Assembly: GCA_963669155.1 (NCBI GenBank)
Contig: OZ022589.1
Span: forward strand, 248,001 to 312,000
Length of the DNA: 64,000 bases
DNA from: Arbacia lixula
Taxonomy: Eukaryota; Echinodermata; Echinoidea; Arbacioida; Arbaciidae
Direction of reading: 5' to 3'
The translations under genes were made by a program, and so were the position numbers. Every line of letters starts with the position of its first letter. Positions within the stretch are counted from its first letter, which is position 1. The notes beneath the pieces are model-generated. The model was not told the origin of the DNA and did no database searches. It saw only the letters and a program-made list of their open reading frames with translations. This document shows, piece by piece, positions 26,595 to 38,533 of this stretch.

Positions 26595-26820
26595 CCCCCC
26601 TTATTGGTCGCGGCTCATTTGCATACTATTGGTCGCCAGTTTCAAGGAGCGCTCATAGCGGCGCAAGCGCAAACAGCAACAACAATCCAATAGTGTCTGC
26701 ACTGACTAGAGCTGGGCTAGCAACCGGGGACTGAACTCAAAGACGACGTAAGATGATACCAAGGGCATCAGGGCAATTTTGTGACAGTTAGAACCACCTG
26801 GAAACAGCATGGAATCCTGG
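26595..26820 (+). promoter_or_regulatory. Probable promoter/5' UTR exon of phosphatase
   Basis: Two inverted CCAAT boxes (ATTGG at 26603 and 26628) flank an octamer-like ATTTGCAT, followed by a GC-richer stretch with GCGCAAGCGCAAAC and CCAATAG. A possible 5' UTR exon ends at GACGAC before a GTAAGA donor near 26747. The phosphatase CDS lies about 0.9 kb downstream behind a clear acceptor, so this fits its promoter. Confidence 0.4.
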
Positions 26821-27650
26821 TTATGGTAAATATTTTAAGCGAAATATCATCTGAACTGAGCTAGCATCCTCCATTCGTTCGTCGGAGAACAATCCATTGC
26901 CCCATGAAATGTAAATGATGTTTGTTGCGTCAGTGTTTGATTTGCAGCACTAGAAACTGTTTCTCTTCAGCAGATGAACACTAACGAGAAATATTACTTA
27001 CAGACTGGGTGGCCAATTTGAAAAATTCATGAAACTTGGCATGAATCAGCAGTTTACCCTATTTAAATTGGATATGACATTTCACAGTGAGTTATAACTT
27101 CACAAACCTTTTCAGGTCTCGGACTCGGGAGAAGCGAAAAGCTATCCCTGTTTACGTGCAAAACGACCATGGTCTACATACCGTATTATTGCAACTTTTG
27201 CTCAGCGGTGTGCCGCTTGCTTCAACATATTACTGTGCGGTATGTAAAGCCTTCATGTGCTCTATTGCAAGGTACCGGACGACCTGTTGAAAACTTATTC
27301 GAAATCTAGCAATCGATATAATTCTGCCCAAAGTTGTATCCAAAATCTAGTTCTATTAATAGAGGGAAGTTTTTAACAGAATCTTCCTCCATTCTCCATG
27401 GATTTTACCTAATTTTATTTTTAGAATTTTTAAAGGGCTACCCTGTTTGTAAGCCATGATGTAACAAGGCTCAATTTTGTGACATTGTTTTTTAAATATA
27501 AATCTGAGTCATTCCTTGACCTAGTAGCTTTTTACATTTTTGTGAAAAAATGCTGCTTTCATTGAAAAGGAAATTTGTGTGGTTATGAAGGTCATGTTTA
27601 TTTTTTGTTCCTCTTTCTTTCCCAGGCAATCTGTGCCGATTGCTCACACT

Positions 27651-28400
27651 ATGGCGTCGTCTACAAATGTCAAGCCTAGAGTCCTTTTGGCCTTGGACTG
27701 CGATCACACCATCATTGACGACAACTCAGACACCTGGATCAGAGCTCTTCTCCCGAAGCATATGGTACCCGTACCAATCACCCAACGCTACAAGACCGAA
27801 CACAACAGCTGGACCATCTATATGGGCGAAACTTTTGAATACATGCACTCCCTGAACATTACAGAGGGTGCTCTTCGTGCATCAATTGCTGATATTCCTC
27901 TCTGCCCAGGCATGAAGGCGCTGTTGGAGTATCAAAACTCCAGCTCACACGTTGATGCCATCGTCATATCAGACTCAAATTCCTACTTCATAGACGTCAT
28001 TTTGAGGACGAGGAACTTTCATGAAGGCATGAGCCGAATCTACACCAATCAGGCTGAATTTGATGCAGATGGCTGCTTGAAGATTCACTTCTCAAACCCG
28101 CACAACTGCCCACGAAAGTGCCCCCAAAACCTGTGCAAGGCAACTTCACTACACTCCTTCCTAGCTGAGCAAAAGGCAAAAGGGATTGCGTATGACTATG
28201 TCTGTATGATCGGGGATGGGAGGAATGATCTCTGTCCGTGCTTTGGTCTTCGTGAACAGGACTTTGTTTTCCCCAGGAGGGGGTACTCTCTCATCAAGCT
28301 TCTGGCAGCAAAGGAGCAGGAGACAGTGAAGGCAACTGTAGTTCCCTGGACGTCCGCTACTGAAATTCTAGATGTTATTAAAGGTCTAGGAAAGGAATGA
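27651..28400 (+). CDS. PHOSPHO2: PHOSPHO1/2-type HAD phosphatase
   Basis: This single coding exon of 249 residues is close to the usual 241-267. HAD motif I is LDCDHTIIDDNSDTW, with nucleophile Asp16 and acid/base Asp18; motif II is VISDSNS (Ser107); the CPRKCPQNLCK cysteine motif is typical of the subfamily; motif IV is IGDGRNDLCP (Asp189, Asp193). The family hydrolyses small phosphomonoesters: PHOSPHO1 acts on phosphoethanolamine/phosphocholine and PHOSPHO2 on pyridoxal phosphate. Which substrate applies here cannot be told. The frame is open upstream to 27579, but a TTTCTTTCCCAG acceptor ends at 27625, so ATG 27651, right before the conserved domain, is the likely start. Symbol given at family level. 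Confidence 0.93.
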   Translation: MASSTNVKPRVLLALDCDHTIIDDNSDTWIRALLPKHMVPVPITQRYKTEHNSWTIYMGETFEYMHSLNITEGALRASIADIPLCPGMKALLEYQNSSSHVDAIVISDSNSYFIDVILRTRNFHEGMSRIYTNQAEFDADGCLKIHFSNPHNCPRKCPQNLCKATSLHSFLAEQKAKGIAYDYVCMIGDGRNDLCPCFGLREQDFVFPRRGYSLIKLLAAKEQETVKATVVPWTSATEILDVIKGLGKE

Positions 28401-28502
28401 CTATTAACTCATTTTCTCCAAAATTTTTAAAACCAGCTCTCACAGCCTAAACCAAGATTATTTTGGGGTACCCAGCTACTGTACATGTGCGCAGTGTGTA
28501 TC

Positions 28503-28508
28503 AATAAA
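28503..28508 (+). terminator. Polyadenylation signal AATAAA
   Basis: AATAAA lies about 100 bases after the phosphatase stop codon and would give a short 3' UTR. Confidence 0.5.
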
Positions 28509-29714
28509 CAAATGATGAATATTGATTGTAACTGGGTGCTCGCGCGCATTGCAGTTGTGTGACTGTTGAAACTGTTTTCCATGTTTTGCATGTTGAAAAG
28601 TGCTGCCACTGCATGCAATGTGTAATGTGGTATAAATATTTCATTCAGAGACAGATAAACAACTTTTATTTTTATCCTTGTCAAATATTTCTCCAAAGAA
28701 TTTCCACAAATGTGATCTTGAACAGTAGCTAACAATTCAACTACTGATTGCACACATCAGCAGCATTTAAAAATTCATGTTCTGCTTTTATTGAAACCAA
28801 CTCAGTTTGAACTATCCCTTTAAGAAGAATGAATCCTAAATACAAGTTGATTTGAAGTAAAGCTGAGAAATCTCAAAAAACACATTTTTTTTTTTAATAC
28901 ATATGAATTTTTAAAATTCATTTTTAGCCCCCAAGTCCTGATCATAAACTTTAATAATCTTTTCTATGTCCCAAAAGCGCTTCAAATAGTATAAAGGGTA
29001 TGTGGTATGTGTTATCTACCTCTTTGATTGTTCTGCTTTCATTGATGCAAATCAGCCTGTCTTTCATTTCCCTTTCTAGTTTTTTTCAAAATAAAGCCTC
29101 TGTTGTGACTTGTGACAGAGAAAAGTTCTGAAAAACTCATTTTGATTTGCAAGCTAGTAATGGTACATCTGTACCGGTATATAATCAACTGTAAACACAT
29201 TTTATGTATTGAATGAAAGGTGCTCAAGCTCTGTTCTCATTTCTGAAAAGTGTATTGGATCAGATAAGTTGTTTAATTCTCCTAAACATGTATTTCATGC
29301 ATTTAACTCCAAGAGAAACAAACTTCTCTCTTAGTGGAAGACCAAGTTGCAGTGTATGATTAGAGGGCTCACGAGTACAGAATAAAAAAACACGTTCTCT
29401 GCTTTTATTCAAATTTGGACATCTTACTGGGGCATATTACCTTCAAGTTGCTAGCTTTATCCGGAGGAATAAAGATTATATATCTCTCATTTATATGTGT
29501 ATAAAAGTGCAAGGTACCAAAATATGTTTGTATGAGATTTGCTCTTTATCTGAAATCAACTCTATCTCCCCTGTGTGTGAAATAATTATGGGTACATGTA
29601 CTGAGGAAGAAACAAATATTTAAAGTTACAATGTAAAGTTTTCTTGTGTTGTGTTTCTTTACTAACGATCAGGTTGTGTAAAGGTCATTAGCATCGAGAC
29701 GCAGAAGAATGGAG

Positions 29715-29830
29715 ACAAAGAGAGAGAGAAGGGGGGGGGGGGGGGGGTAGAGGGAGAGAAGAAAAGAATAAAGAAAGGAGGTAAGAGGAGAGAGAAAGAG
29801 AAGGGTGGAGGGAACAAAAAAGAAAGAAAA
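29715..29830. repeat. GA/poly-G purine tract
   Basis: GAGAGAGA, a run of about 17 G, then GAGA and AAAGAAAG words. The minus-strand open frame over it translates to Ser/Pro/Leu low-complexity sequence and is not a gene. Confidence 0.8.
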
Positions 29831-30681
29831 GACCTTGCTTTGGGTAGGACATGTAGTGATAGTTGTAGCTGTACAGATGAAGAATAAGCATTAATTCACA
29901 ACACACACACACACACACCTGCACATACACTTCATTTAATCATTTACTATTTGGAACTGATTAATCCTCAATAATTTGATTCGCATTCAGGAGTCTTTAC
30001 CACAAATCTATGGAAAAACTGATTTGTATCATATATGAGTTGGGTTCACCTGAATATCTCTTTAAAAAGAACAACTTTTTGAAACAAAAAAAATTCTACC
30101 CAGCAGATCCCATATGAACAATCACTTGGGATAAACCTGAAAACATGCAGATGCTTTTATAGATCTTGAGGCAAACCTGTCTGATAAGTGTAACAGTAAG
30201 AGCAGTCTTTGCACATTTCCATTGAAGGGTGAACGTGCCCTGAAGGTACATCTCAACATGATAAAATCATTGAAATTAAACATAACTTGGCTAGACAAGG
30301 ACAACAGAACAGTTCTACCTTGATTACAGCCTTTAATAATTACCACAACCACCCCTTACATTACAAGATAGCGATAAAGTGAAACACATTTTCAGAGAAA
30401 TAAGTGAAGTATATATAAAATATATTTATTACAAATCTTTGTAATTACTTTACAAACTGACCTGTTGATACATGTAATAGGTAATACTTGCTACATTTAT
30501 GAGATTAATGATGACATTGAAGGGGCAAGTTTCATTCACAATAAGTATTCATCAAACTGTGGATGCCAGTATTCCTTATGAAGGCACATACATGTACTGG
30601 TATTCTACAAGGGAAATTTAGTATGTAAATAAATTTACATCATTGATGGGTGTCAAACCGTATCTTATCTTTTTTTTACAG

Positions 30682-30832
30682 ATATGTGGATCTGTTACAT
30701 GAAACAAGTTCATCAGAATGCCACATAATCACAAAATCTCCACCAGAAATTGAGCAAGGAGATATCACATTTACAAAATCTTCACCAGAAATTGAGCAAG
30801 GAGATGTCACATTTACAAAATCTTATCATTAA
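30682..30832 (+). CDS. Candidate terminal exon, unknown gene
   Basis: A strong acceptor (T-rich tract ending TTTTTTACAG) precedes an open frame, YVDLLHETSSSECHI, that continues into two in-frame 14-residue repeats of the type SPEIEQGDVTFTK and stops at TAA 30832. The repeat is a 42-base tandem duplication (30741 and 30783). There is no family match and no upstream exon was found; it could be an alternative 3' exon of an unseen plus-strand gene, or chance. Confidence 0.22.
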
Positions 30833-32873
30833 CTATTAATTACCCGGTATGGCACTGTCATTTCTATTACCATTTCTCTAGATTAGTTCTCTTTGTTTTA
30901 AGTTACATTTGCAACACTTAGACAAAATAATACAAAAAAAAAAAAAACAATAGGTAACTTTCAAAAGCACATGTAACTGCTTCAAATGCAAAGCTTTGCT
31001 TGGATTATAGTATAAGGAATATCTGTTCTTTATTGTGTGTGTGATACTATAAGTAAGTGGAAAATTCAATCTTTTATATTTTAGAGTGAGGAACCTTCAC
31101 TATCTGCATCCATTTGAGTAACTAGAAATCTATGAGAGTAAGTTCTTTGTTACTCTTCATAATATATAGAAAGACAAACAATTACATACACACATATAAA
31201 CAAATGTTCCATTTTCAACATATACATACATGTTCAGTGTATTACATAAACTTGAGTTGATAAATTGATGACTTTGTAGAATGGCAACACATTATTTCTC
31301 TCATTCACAAAACAACAACTAAAATGACAGAAAATACATTGTATATACAGACAGAAGATGTACAGCTACTGAAAAGTAAACCAATGTTACCAAAGAAATA
31401 AAGGATTATGTGCACATTCAATAGGTCATACATATCTTATGAAAATATTTACATTCAAAAGCTGATTAACATCCTTCCTCCATATTTGATTCATACGATT
31501 GATTCCTTATATATTTTGTACACATAAAAAATACAGAATGTACACAGATGGCAAACACTCATTTTACTGAACAGACCTGTACACTTGTGCACTGAAATGT
31601 GTTAAAGCAAATTTAGAGAAAATGCTCTTAGAAGTACGTCTTTTAAAAACTAGAGCCTTTTATTTCTAAAAAGCACTCATACATGTATGTGAATGAGAAA
31701 TTGTCACACAATTACTACTATACTTTGACATTTCAGAGGAGTATTAACCATTGTGATAAAATAGGCAACTTTGCGGTTCTGCATGGACTTTTGGATATTT
31801 GTTACTTAGCAATACTCTGCTCAGAGTATGTTTGATTTTAAGGCATAGATGCTCCAGAAGCAGAAATATACAGAATCTTTAAGATTCAAATTATACAAAT
31901 TTATATCAAAAGAGGGAAACATGATCATTCCCATCTGCCTGTCAACAACAATTAGGATTACAATTCAAAGCAACAGCCCTGTGATGAAATTACATTCCAT
32001 GCTTCATTAGCCTGACTTCCAGGCTGTTGGACATTTCTAAACCAAACTATACAACAAAGGGGTCTGGCTGCAGTAGACTAATCATTCTTCATTTCTCCTC
32101 TTTGATGGACTGAAAGAAAGGACAACATTGATAAAGAGACTAGCTTTATAAGTACATTGTACTGGAAGCCAAGCTACTGCTTCATCTAATGGATATTAGT
32201 TTGTCTTTTGCCCTATACCACACAAAAAAAATAGTTGCAATATCTCATAAATAACAACTATGCAATCCATTGCAACTCTGTGTACACTGTATCATAAAAA
32301 AATTGCTGCTATCCACCTTTTTTCCAACTCCTAGTCAAATTATAATTTTTCAATCAATGTTATACTTGCAATAGATCCACAGAACTTTTAATCAATAGTC
32401 ATTGTACATACAAGTTCTGTTGCTACTTCCTTGTGTTACATATTTCAAATGATATCAAACATACATTCTTTGATCAGTCTTTGTAATAGAGGACCCCATA
32501 CATCTTAATAATCACACATTTCACTTCTATTTAACGATGAAGATCAGTACAGGTGTGTTACACTTAAATGGGTAGGAATTAGGGATGTCTACATATCATT
32601 CATAAAAACAGTCATACAAAATGTGCTTGGCACCTTTTAAAGTATGCTCACAAACAAAAATGAGCTTTGCTGCTCATTGTCGGTGGTATGGTGCTTCATT
32701 TTACCAGGCCATGTCAAAGCTAAACATTGCACAATGTTGGCTCCACATCCATCCATACCTGATAAGCTCTGAAAAACTGCTCACCGTTGTAGCTGCTGAA
32801 TTACACAATCTTCCATAGTTTTTGCCAATCCTGACTTTTAGGACTGTTTTGCGGTTGATGACTTTTCATATCA

Positions 32874-33287
32874 GTGAGGAAGAGTAGCCTTCCTTTGAGG
32901 GGAAGCTTCAATGACTTATTGCCCCAACAATATGTAGGCCACATCCAAGAGAGTGTATGTAATCACGACCTATTAGTCTCAGTACAGGACGGGTTCGCGA
33001 AATTCACAAATATCAAACCACTGCCAGCCATAGAGCTCATAGGGTATCTGTCAGGTTTGTGTCACTGTAACGAGGATGGCCATCACTTTGTGCTACACCT
33101 TCACACCCAAACATGGCTAAGAGAGCACCTGTTGTACACGGCACCCAGAGCCGCCATCCATCGAGTTACAGTCTATCCGTCAAAGGGCGGCAATACTCGG
33201 TCATCAACAGCCACGCCGACGTTGACTTGCTATACACCGATCCTTACATTTAGTAGAGTTGTTGCCTTGGCATGGTGTCCAGCATAG
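32874..33287 (+). other. Unexplained open region, higher GC
   Basis: A 137-residue open frame in sequence that is visibly richer in CpG than its surroundings. A second frame from ATG 33113 (starting MAKRAPVVHG, ending TDPYI) is also open. I recognise no domain in either. It may be a decayed retrocopy, an untranslated exon or a real small gene. Confidence 0.2.
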
Positions 33288-33497
33288 CACATCGTACAGG
33301 ACTGTAGTAGGTCGTTGTGGCCTGCTGACTCTGTGACAGCAGCTTGAACTGTAGGGTAGCTCTGAGGTGGAGGATGAAACATGGGGAAAGTCAAGTATTA
33401 ACCCTCCTAGTACCATGCCTGGAAAAGCATATTGATGCAATCACATTCCATGCAGCTGTGGTACCAAGAGGTTTAAAGGGAACCTGAAGTAGGCATT

Positions 33498-33775
33498 AGC
33501 CTGGCTTTCAGGCTGTAGCAGATTTCTACTGTATACTATCACAGATGTACAATCAGTCCAAGTATTGACAGGACCTACACATATTCTCCCCTCCTCCCAG
33601 TCCAAGCCAACCTACCAAATAGAGCAGTACTGGCAAGAAAGTAGTTACTGTACCCAGTATGGGACCAGCTAGAAAAGATCTAGAGTGAAACAAGTCTACT
33701 AGAACCAGACCTGTTTATTGTAGAATTAGAATTAGAAATATCACACAGCCTGGAATCAAGGCTAAGTTTGCATTC
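33498..33775. repeat. Dispersed repeat, AGCCTGGCTTCCAGGCT ends
   Basis: Begins GCCTGGCTTTCAGGCTGTAG and ends CACAGCCTGGAATCAAGGCT, with GCAGTAGACT and CCAGACCTGTTTATTGTAGA inside. Related pieces are at 32009-32075, 37395-37490 and 55700-55800, so this is a family repeated within the window. Confidence 0.5.
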
Positions 33776-33972
33776 ATGGAGAGTGCTTGTGCGACTGGAA
33801 ACCCATGAGCACCAGCAGGAAACATTTGACCATCTGAATGAGCCGTCTAATTGAAAGGCAAAGCTGCAATGTATATGGGGACATCTTGCTGTAGCAAGTG
33901 AATGTTTTCAGAATACCAATGAATGCCTAACTACACCTACTCCTCCTTATATGAGGCTCAAATTCAATCAGT

Positions 33973-33978
33973 TTTATT
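33973..33978 (-). terminator. Possible TMEM106-like polyA signal
   Basis: AATAAA on the minus strand about 295 bases after the predicted TMEM106-like stop codon. Confidence 0.35.
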
Positions 33979-34270
33979 GAAAAAAAGGGATCATACTGGT
34001 AATAAAGGAAACAAAATGAAAATAGCTGAGTAATTGAATACGTTCTTCTCTTGAAACAGATACTTCACTTCCCATTACCAGTGCTTGGGTAAAGCACTGA
34101 GGTGCTACCCATCTCTCAATGATTTTGTTGAATAAAATAACTAGTTTTTATGGCTGTAGAACGATCAACATCCCAGTGATTGCAATCATATGCCATCAAC
34201 CCAAAGTGTTAGTACATGTTGATAACAATATTGCTGAGATCTTTGGCTCAACTGTCATAGGATCGTATAC

Positions 34271-34325
34271 TCACATGAACTGCATGTAAATAATATGTGT
34301 GGCAGATGAACTGGAGCAGTAGTCT
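34271..34325 (-). CDS. TMEM106: TMEM106-like last exon
   Basis: The acceptor TTCTTTACAG is followed by one base completing Val, then DYCSSSSATHIIYMQFM and a TGA stop at 34273-34271. The VD-x-C motif near the end is conserved in the family. Confidence 0.72.
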
Positions 34326-34426
34326 CTGTAAAGAACAAAAGTGAAATGAAAATATATCATACCCTTTCTGCAAATTCACCAAATGAATACAAATAAAGGT
34401 ATATGAAATATATAGCATACCATATT

Positions 34427-34587
34427 AATCTGGAGGGCGTTTCATGAATGTTGTCAGCACTGACCAAATCAGTGAAATCCTCAGTTTTGATTGGCTGAGA
34501 GGCACTAGCCTCTGACTGTTCCTATGGTAACTGTTGGAGAAAGACAGCTTGTCAGACGAAAAATGTTCATGAAATGCCCTCCAGATT
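34427..34587. mobile_element. MITE, AATCTGGAGGGC ends, copy 1
   Basis: The left end AATCTGGAGGGCGTTTCATG is mirrored by CATGAAATGCCCTCCAGATT, a 24-base inverted repeat with 1-2 mismatches. Internal words are GTCAGCACTGACC, GATTGGCTGAGAGGCACT and CTATGGTAACTGT. A second copy is at 56264-56437. Confidence 0.8.
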
Positions 34588-34821
34588 GACGTAAATCATT
34601 AATCTCATATTATCAAGGTGCAGAAAAGAAAGCTAATAATGTACACGTATATGACATTGGTCCCCCAAAGGTCCAAACATCTTGACTTTGCCCAGCCTCT
34701 TACAAGGTTGACGGCATGTCACAAGCATAAATAAAAGTTATCCCCCACATGGTATGGAAACATGTACTAGTATGACGTCATTGCTGATGCCTGATCCTGC
34801 AAATGTACTGTCAATACTTAC

Positions 34822-34865
34822 ACCAGGAATGACTCTGTGAATGTTGCCGTCACATTGGCATAAAT
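34822..34865 (-). CDS. TMEM106: TMEM106-like penultimate exon
   Basis: A 44-base exon with a TTTCCCCAG acceptor and GTAAGT donor encodes IYANVTATFTESFL, aligning with the MMQVTVTTTYF block near the family C-terminus. It has phase 0 at its start and two bases carried over at its end. Confidence 0.72.
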
Positions 34866-35316
34866 CTGGGGAAAGAAATAATAAAAAGACAAGATGAATA
34901 TAAATCTAATGACTGGATAACACAAGATTTGGGAGTACATATATTTCTCAAGATGACAAAGTTTCAGACTATTTTGAAAGTTATTATTTTTGCGATTACA
35001 CTCAGACAATTTTGATGTCTGTATGTATGTACATTTTATTATGCTAACTATAATATAGTCTGCTTACTCTCCTAATCATTTTTCATCAAAAAGTTGACAA
35101 CAAAATCTCCCTGTGCACAACATTAACCCTATTTACTCAATTGAATTGTGATGTTCAAATGAAGCTGTTACCACAAAGATCTGCAAGTGGTGAACAATAA
35201 TTTTAGATGACCCAACAATAAATAAAATTTTAATTGTACTTCGTGCTTTATAGAGTTTTTAAAGCTCTAATTCCTATATGCTCACTCACTGTGTTGTTAA
35301 CCAATGGTCTCTTCAC

Positions 35317-35569
35317 CAGGGTGGTCACCAGAAAATCTTTTACGCATGGCTCAAAAAAGCAGAATATCACTTTTTGTCGGATATCTGTGCTGGACGCATG
35401 GTACACAACTATGGAACGCGTGGCTCAAAGAAAACAAAAACAATAAGAATAATAAGACTGATACTGATTTTACGCATGGTGCAGTAAATTTACGCGTGGC
35501 TCACAATCACTTTCTGGACCCGACGCGTGGAGTTTGCACCGCATGTTTTCTACACTGGGGACCACCCTG
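35317..35569. mobile_element. Non-autonomous hAT element with 8-bp TSD
   Basis: The 253-base element starts CAGGGTGGTCACCAG and ends CTGGGGACCACCCTG (one mismatch). It is flanked by the identical 8-base target duplication CTCTTCAC (35309-35316 and 35570-35577). An 8-base duplication with CAGGG-type ends is characteristic of hAT transposons. Inside are about six ACGCATGG or ACGCGTGG subrepeats. It lies in a TMEM106-like intron; the overlapping short plus-strand ORFs are not genes. Confidence 0.85.
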
Positions 35570-36961
35570 CTCTTCACGCCTCAGTATTAACAGAGTTAAC
35601 CTTCTCATTACCATGTGCTCATTCACTGCATTTCAGTTCAATGGTCTCTTCATACCTTGGTTCTAAGAGGGTTCACCCTCTCACTACCATGGGCTCACTG
35701 GCAAATAATGCCTTGGTACTAATAGGTTAAATAGTATTTTCTGCTATAGACAGGCATACTTTCTTCCATATTCATTTCAAGCCTGCAATAAGGATACACA
35801 CCTTCAAAATAAGAAATGGCAAAGCACAGCAACACTTGTACTGTACATACATGTAATGCTGATTTCAGCACTATTATTGTTTCAAGAGTCCTTGAAAACC
35901 CTAAGGAATGGAGATTACTCAAAGAGGATTTCCTCAAGGGGGGTAACATAGTCTGTAATCAATCCTTTACTGAATACACAATGTATTGCATGATCTCAAG
36001 AGCATCAGGAAACGGTCTAGTGTATTTAGTCTGTAATCAGTACTTTAAACAAAATGTATTACACATTCTCAAGGGCATCAGGAAATAGACAAGTGCACTT
36101 TCTTTCTACACTTCATTTACATGTATACCAGTACCTGTTATTTTTGCAAGAGTTGCTTGCGAGTTAGCAACTCACTAGTCTTAGTATGGTTTGATATGCA
36201 ATGAGTATCTTAACCCATTCATTACTCAGCCCTCATATTTGCGGGCTGGCCTTTCTCCGCTCAGATACTGAACATTGTGACTCCTGCAAGATAGACTATA
36301 GATGACAGGCTATTAAAAAACCCTTCAAATTGCTTATAGGGAGCAATAAGGCCACACCCCTTTGGTTACTGCAGTTCCATGGCAGATTTTGAAATCCTAA
36401 CTGGACCAGGGTTGATGGAGCCCCAAATAGCTAACCGTGAGCAACGGGTTGAAAATCAGTCCTGTTTTACTAATGGAAGTACTTCCAAATACTTAATCTA
36501 AAAATACTGTTTAAATGATACCCACAGTATACTAAAAAAACATGATTTTAACATTTGAGAAATTCAAATGCTTTTCTCTCCATTATGTTTGGCTTAGTGT
36601 GGAGATTCAAAGATTTGTTTGTTCTTACGATGTCTTACCATACATTTGTGATTCCATGAGCAATTTGACTATGTCACACATCATGGAATTTTTGTCTCAT
36701 GAATAAACTACGATTGAATTGAATGGACCATTTTTCTATCATACGCAAGTTTTATGCCCGTCTTTCAAACAATATGTTAGTTATGGTAACCCTAAAGCTT
36801 GTCCAACGTTTGTCAGAGTAGCAAGAACTAATATATTCAAGGTGCAATTTCACATATTCAAACTGGATTACTAAATGCAGGTGAACATCATTGCGTGTTT
36901 ATTCTACGCTGTTAGGGATGAAGTTGTGACTACATCATGAGAATAAGAAAGAAGTTCTCAC

Positions 36962-37105
36962 ATCGGAATTGGTCTGCCTGCCTGGGACTGTGACAGGCAG
37001 AGCAGTAGTGTTAGCTCCTTTCACCAGCTCACTCCAGTAAGCTGTCACAGTCACATTCTGCCCGTACGCTGACACAAAGTTCTTGTTGGACACTGTGAAA
37101 TCAGC
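36962..37105 (-). CDS. TMEM106: TMEM106-like exon 5: lumenal domain
   Basis: Acceptor GCTGTAG, donor GTGAGA, phase 0 at both ends. It encodes ADFTVSNKNFVSAYGQNVTV, aligning with the family's LNITNNNYYSV region, with NVT and NTT glycosylation sequons. Confidence 0.75.
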
Positions 37106-38533
37106 CTACAGCACGGGAAGAGAAAATGAAAGTAAAAGAAATCAAGTGTGTACATGGATAAAGTTCACAGAAAATATCCCATAAAACATCCTTTCTGCTC
37201 CATTTAATGATATGATAAACAGTTGATTGCCGTTTGCTAAAATCAAAATGTAGTATAACAGTAGGTGACACGCAAATAACAAAGTTCATAACTTTTTTAT
37301 GACTTTTCTGATTGGTCAGTTCTATATATCTGATACGGTTAAACATGTCTATAAAGACCACTCCAAGAAGAATTCTTCTCTTCTCCCATTCCAAGCCACT
37401 TTGTGGGACAAACCAGTGAAGAACTAGAGAATTACTGCTCTACTGCAGCCAAAAAGAAATGTTTAAAAGCATGGAAGCCAGGCTAGTTAGAAGTGAGCAA
37501 TTATGTTTGTTATTGGCTACACTCCAGTACCAGTATGTGAATAGAAACTGTTTGTTTTGCATACATACCAATAACTCAATGCTGCATTGAACTTCCTTTA
37601 ATGTATTGCTTTTTATTCAACTGAAAAAAACACTTATGTGAAGCTCATGAAACCAATGAGTATTTTACATTTAACACTTGTTAATGCTGGACTGAGAACA
37701 ATTGGTCTGACCTTCAAAGTATGTTGTTATCCACATAATGGAGATGAGGAACAATAGAGAACAAACAAGCAGTTGCTTATAATGCATGTAGCTGAACACA
37801 TTGCTATGCTTAGTAACGTTTCATGAATGTGGCCCCTGGAATTTCCTGCCTTTACTCTCAACACCTAATAAAGCATGAATACTAATATCAGCTTTTCACG
37901 TGTCATGGATCACCATTTCCTTTCACCACAACCACAAAAACATGCACTATATAGTTGGTCTAGATTGCCAAGGAGTGTATTCCAGAGCATCAAACTGACT
38001 GAAAAGTTCACTGGCCATACTGCATGAAAATCACATACCTTACTGAGAATGCATGAAAAATTGAATATCCTGTATGTTGCTTTTGATCATTCCTTTAGAT
38101 TTAGCAGCTTCCTGTTAAGCTGTTGGAGGTGTTGGTGCGTGATGTGACACTTCCTACAGATGGTACACATCTCTCAAAAACTAACAGATAGAAATGTTGG
38201 TCTCTAGAGTATGAGAGTACATTGATTTACATTGTCAGGAGGGTTATTCCAGAATATATTGGGCAATAAACTTACTGCAACGTTCAATGCCCATGTATCA
38301 CACTGGGACCATCATACCCTCAGTAACAACATAAGTTGAAAGCGGAATTGTTTTTATGTGACACACACATGGTATTCATAAGACTTACCCGAAAGATGGG
38401 ATACATCACTCCTAAACAAAAAGAGGTCAACAGAGTTTGATATTGTTCTACTGTCATTGTTTTGATTGTCAGGGAGGATATTCCTGAGTGTTTGGGTAGA
38501 CGTAGTAAGCTGACCTGACCATACAACACGTAC

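Larger units (their letters stand above)
21700..26640. mobile_element. Foldback-like palindrome with tandem arms
   Basis: The left arm carries a ~214-base unit in forward orientation and the right arm carries the same unit inverted; they meet near 24420. Mirrored GGCGACCAATA boxes sit at 21732 and 21756 (left) and, inverted, at 26601 and 26627 (right), which suggests the inverted symmetry extends past the tandem array. No transposase or other convincing ORF lies inside; open frames such as 24312-24533 and 25419-25607 are read from the repeat. The layout is like foldback elements, whose long terminal inverted repeats are made of tandem subrepeats. An alternative is a satellite array that underwent inversion. 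Confidence 0.65.
28530..34270. other. Mostly non-coding stretch
   Basis: Intergenic DNA between the phosphatase and TMEM106-like genes. It contains GA-rich and CA microsatellites (29715-29830, 29900-29920), a candidate terminal exon (30682-30832), an unexplained GC-richer open region (32874-33287) and fragments of a dispersed repeat (32009-32075, 33498-33775). No confident gene. Confidence 0.5.
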
